A DNA stretch of 64,000 nucleotides from Marmoricola endophyticus. GTDB lineage: Bacteria; Actinomycetota; Actinomycetes; Propionibacteriales; Nocardioidaceae. The first letter of the stretch is position 1; each line of letters starts with the position of its first letter. A program made the position numbers and the translations under genes. The stretch lies in contig NZ_BMKQ01000001.1 in NCBI RefSeq assembly GCF_014644415.1, forward strand, positions 124,001-188,000, written 5' to 3'. Positions 62,999-64,000 of the stretch are shown here, one piece after another. Under the pieces are notes generated by a model. It was not told the DNA's origin, did not search any database, and was given only the letters and a program-made list of their open reading frames with translations.

Positions 62999-64000
62999 GC
63001 ACGACGGCGGTCGACAGCGGCGAGGAGCGCGGCGCGATCGAGACGATCCGCAGCGGGTTCCGGCACTCCCCGGAGCTCGGCGCCGGTCTCAAGATCACGC
63101 TGCTCCTCGCCGTCCTCGGCGCACTCGGCCGGGTCGTCGTCCCCATCGCGGTGCAGCAGACGCTGGACCGCGGACTGGGCGGAGGCGACGGCGGTGCCGT
63201 CGACGTCGGCTTCGTCGTGCGCATGGGCCTGGTCGCCGCGCTGGCCGTGCTGGTGACGGGCGTGTCGTCGTACTTCATGACGGCGCGGCTGTTCACCGCG
63301 GCCGAGCGTGGGCTGGCGACGCTGCGCACCAAGGCGTTCCGGCACGTCCACGACCTGCCCGTGCTGACCCAGAGCACCGAGCGGCGGGGCGCGCTGGTGT
63401 CCCGGGTCACCAGCGACGTCGACCAGGTCTCGCAGTTCCTCGTCTTCGGGGGGATCGTCGCGGTCGTCTCGGTGCTGCAGGTGAGTGTCGCGACGGTCGT
63501 GATGCTCGCCTACTCGTGGCAGCTGACCCTCGTGGTGTGGCTGTGCTTCGTGCCGCTGTTCCTCTCGCTGCGCCACTTCCAGCGGCGGCTCTCGTCGGCG
63601 TACGGCTACGTCCGCCGCCAGGTCGGCGCCATGCTCTCGGCGATCTCCGAGCCGGTCGTCGGCGCGGCGGTGGTGCGTACCCACGCCATCGAGGACCGGA
63701 CCCAGGAGCGGATCGACACCGCCGTCGACCGCACCCAGCGCGCCTACACCAAGGCGCAGAGCCTCACCGCGGTCACCTTCTCCCTCGGCGGGCTGTCGTC
63801 GGGCCTGGCCAACGCGGGCGTGATCGTGGTCGGGGTGCTGCTCGGTCTGGCCGGGGGCCTCTCCTCGGGCGAGGTGCTGGCCTTCGCGTTCCTGGTGACG
63901 CTGTTCGTCGGTCCGGTGCAGAACGGCACGCAGGTGCTCACCGACGCCCAGAACGCCATCGCGGGCTGGCGTCGGGTGATCGGCATCCTGGACACACCGG
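62995..64000 (+). CDS. ABC exporter half-transporter, second subunit (partial at right edge)
   Basis: 335 codons to the window end. The membrane domain of an ABC exporter: LLLAVLGALGRVVVPIAVQQTLDRGLG, FVVRMGLVAALAVLVTGVSSYFMTARLFTAAERGLATLR, and VLTQSTERRGALVSRVTSDVDQVSQFLVFGG. The ATPase domain lies beyond the edge. If the heterodimer reading is right, it should carry the canonical Glu and His. It overlaps the first subunit by ATGA. Confidence 0.93.
   Translation, partial: MSTTAVDSGEERGAIETIRSGFRHSPELGAGLKITLLLAVLGALGRVVVPIAVQQTLDRGLGGGDGGAVDVGFVVRMGLVAALAVLVTGVSSYFMTARLFTAAERGLATLRTKAFRHVHDLPVLTQSTERRGALVSRVTSDVDQVSQFLVFGGIVAVVSVLQVSVATVVMLAYSWQLTLVVWLCFVPLFLSLRHFQRRLSSAYGYVRRQVGAMLSAISEPVVGAAVVRTHAIEDRTQERIDTAVDRTQRAYTKAQSLTAVTFSLGGLSSGLANAGVIVVGVLLGLAGGLSSGEVLAFAFLVTLFVGPVQNGTQVLTDAQNAIAGWRRVIGILDTP

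Overview
The window is chromosomal DNA from a very GC-rich actinobacterium. GTG starts, strong GC bias at third codon positions, lipoprotein-rich gene content, a CIRCE-controlled hrcA-dnaJ pair and many TANNNT -10 boxes placed 6-9 nt before a start codon all fit. A Nocardioides-like member of the Nocardioidaceae is my best guess, but that is an inference and I see no rRNA gene to test it. No transposase, phage, plasmid, tRNA or CRISPR sequence was found.

Layout. 0-16.7 kb: heat-shock and RNA-metabolism block (MBL hydrolase, hrcA, dnaJ, rsmE, peptidase E, HIT protein, phoH, ybeY, CNNM/CBS protein ... era). Between the CNNM gene and era lie an APH(6)-like kinase, a cytidine-deaminase-like pseudoenzyme, a VanX-like dipeptidase, a two-gene operon for 10-methyl-branched fatty acids (tmsA-tmsB/bfaAB type), a secreted GH43-like protein and a siderophore-interacting protein. 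16.7-19.5 kb: two septum-formation-type lipoproteins, a flavodoxin-like protein and an OsmC protein, all on the minus strand. 19.5-43.3 kb: an almost complete aerobic cobalamin cluster. Two cobalamin riboswitches lie in it, one before cobN (+) and one before the chlI/D-cobO-cobB/C-cobT-cobS run (-). The other genes are cobF, cobQ, cobK, cbiB, cobU, cobL, cobM, cobI/J, cobH, cobG and an MFS transporter, with a MarR regulator and an enoyl-CoA hydratase embedded. 43.3-64 kb: leuA with a leucine-rich leader peptide, an AbiEi-like protein, recO, two alpha/beta hydrolases, an acyl-CoA ligase, uppS, zur and znuACB, a CAT-type acetyltransferase, a monooxygenase-like protein, two mycothiol-dependent isomerase-fold proteins, glyS, a lipoprotein, dusB, an SH3-domain cell-wall protein and the start of a heterodimeric ABC exporter.

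How it works together. The cobalamin genes cover methylation, ring contraction and amidation (cobI/J, G, M, F, K, L, H, B, Q), cobalt insertion (CobN plus a ChlI/ChlD fusion), adenosylation (CobO) and lower-ligand assembly (cbiB, CobC domain, U, S, T). CobA (uroporphyrinogen methyltransferase), cobS/cobT-type chelatase subunits and bluB are not in the window. Zinc uptake is under a divergent Zur box. The hrcA operon is under CIRCE.

The least ordinary signal is a set of short palindromic or modular repeats. They sit in intergenic gaps and also, in frame, inside the linkers of CobN, the CobI/CobJ fusion and the CobB/CobC fusion, and at the start of cobH. A second strong signal is 19 start codons with a TANNNT box 6-9 nt upstream, which predicts mostly leaderless transcription.
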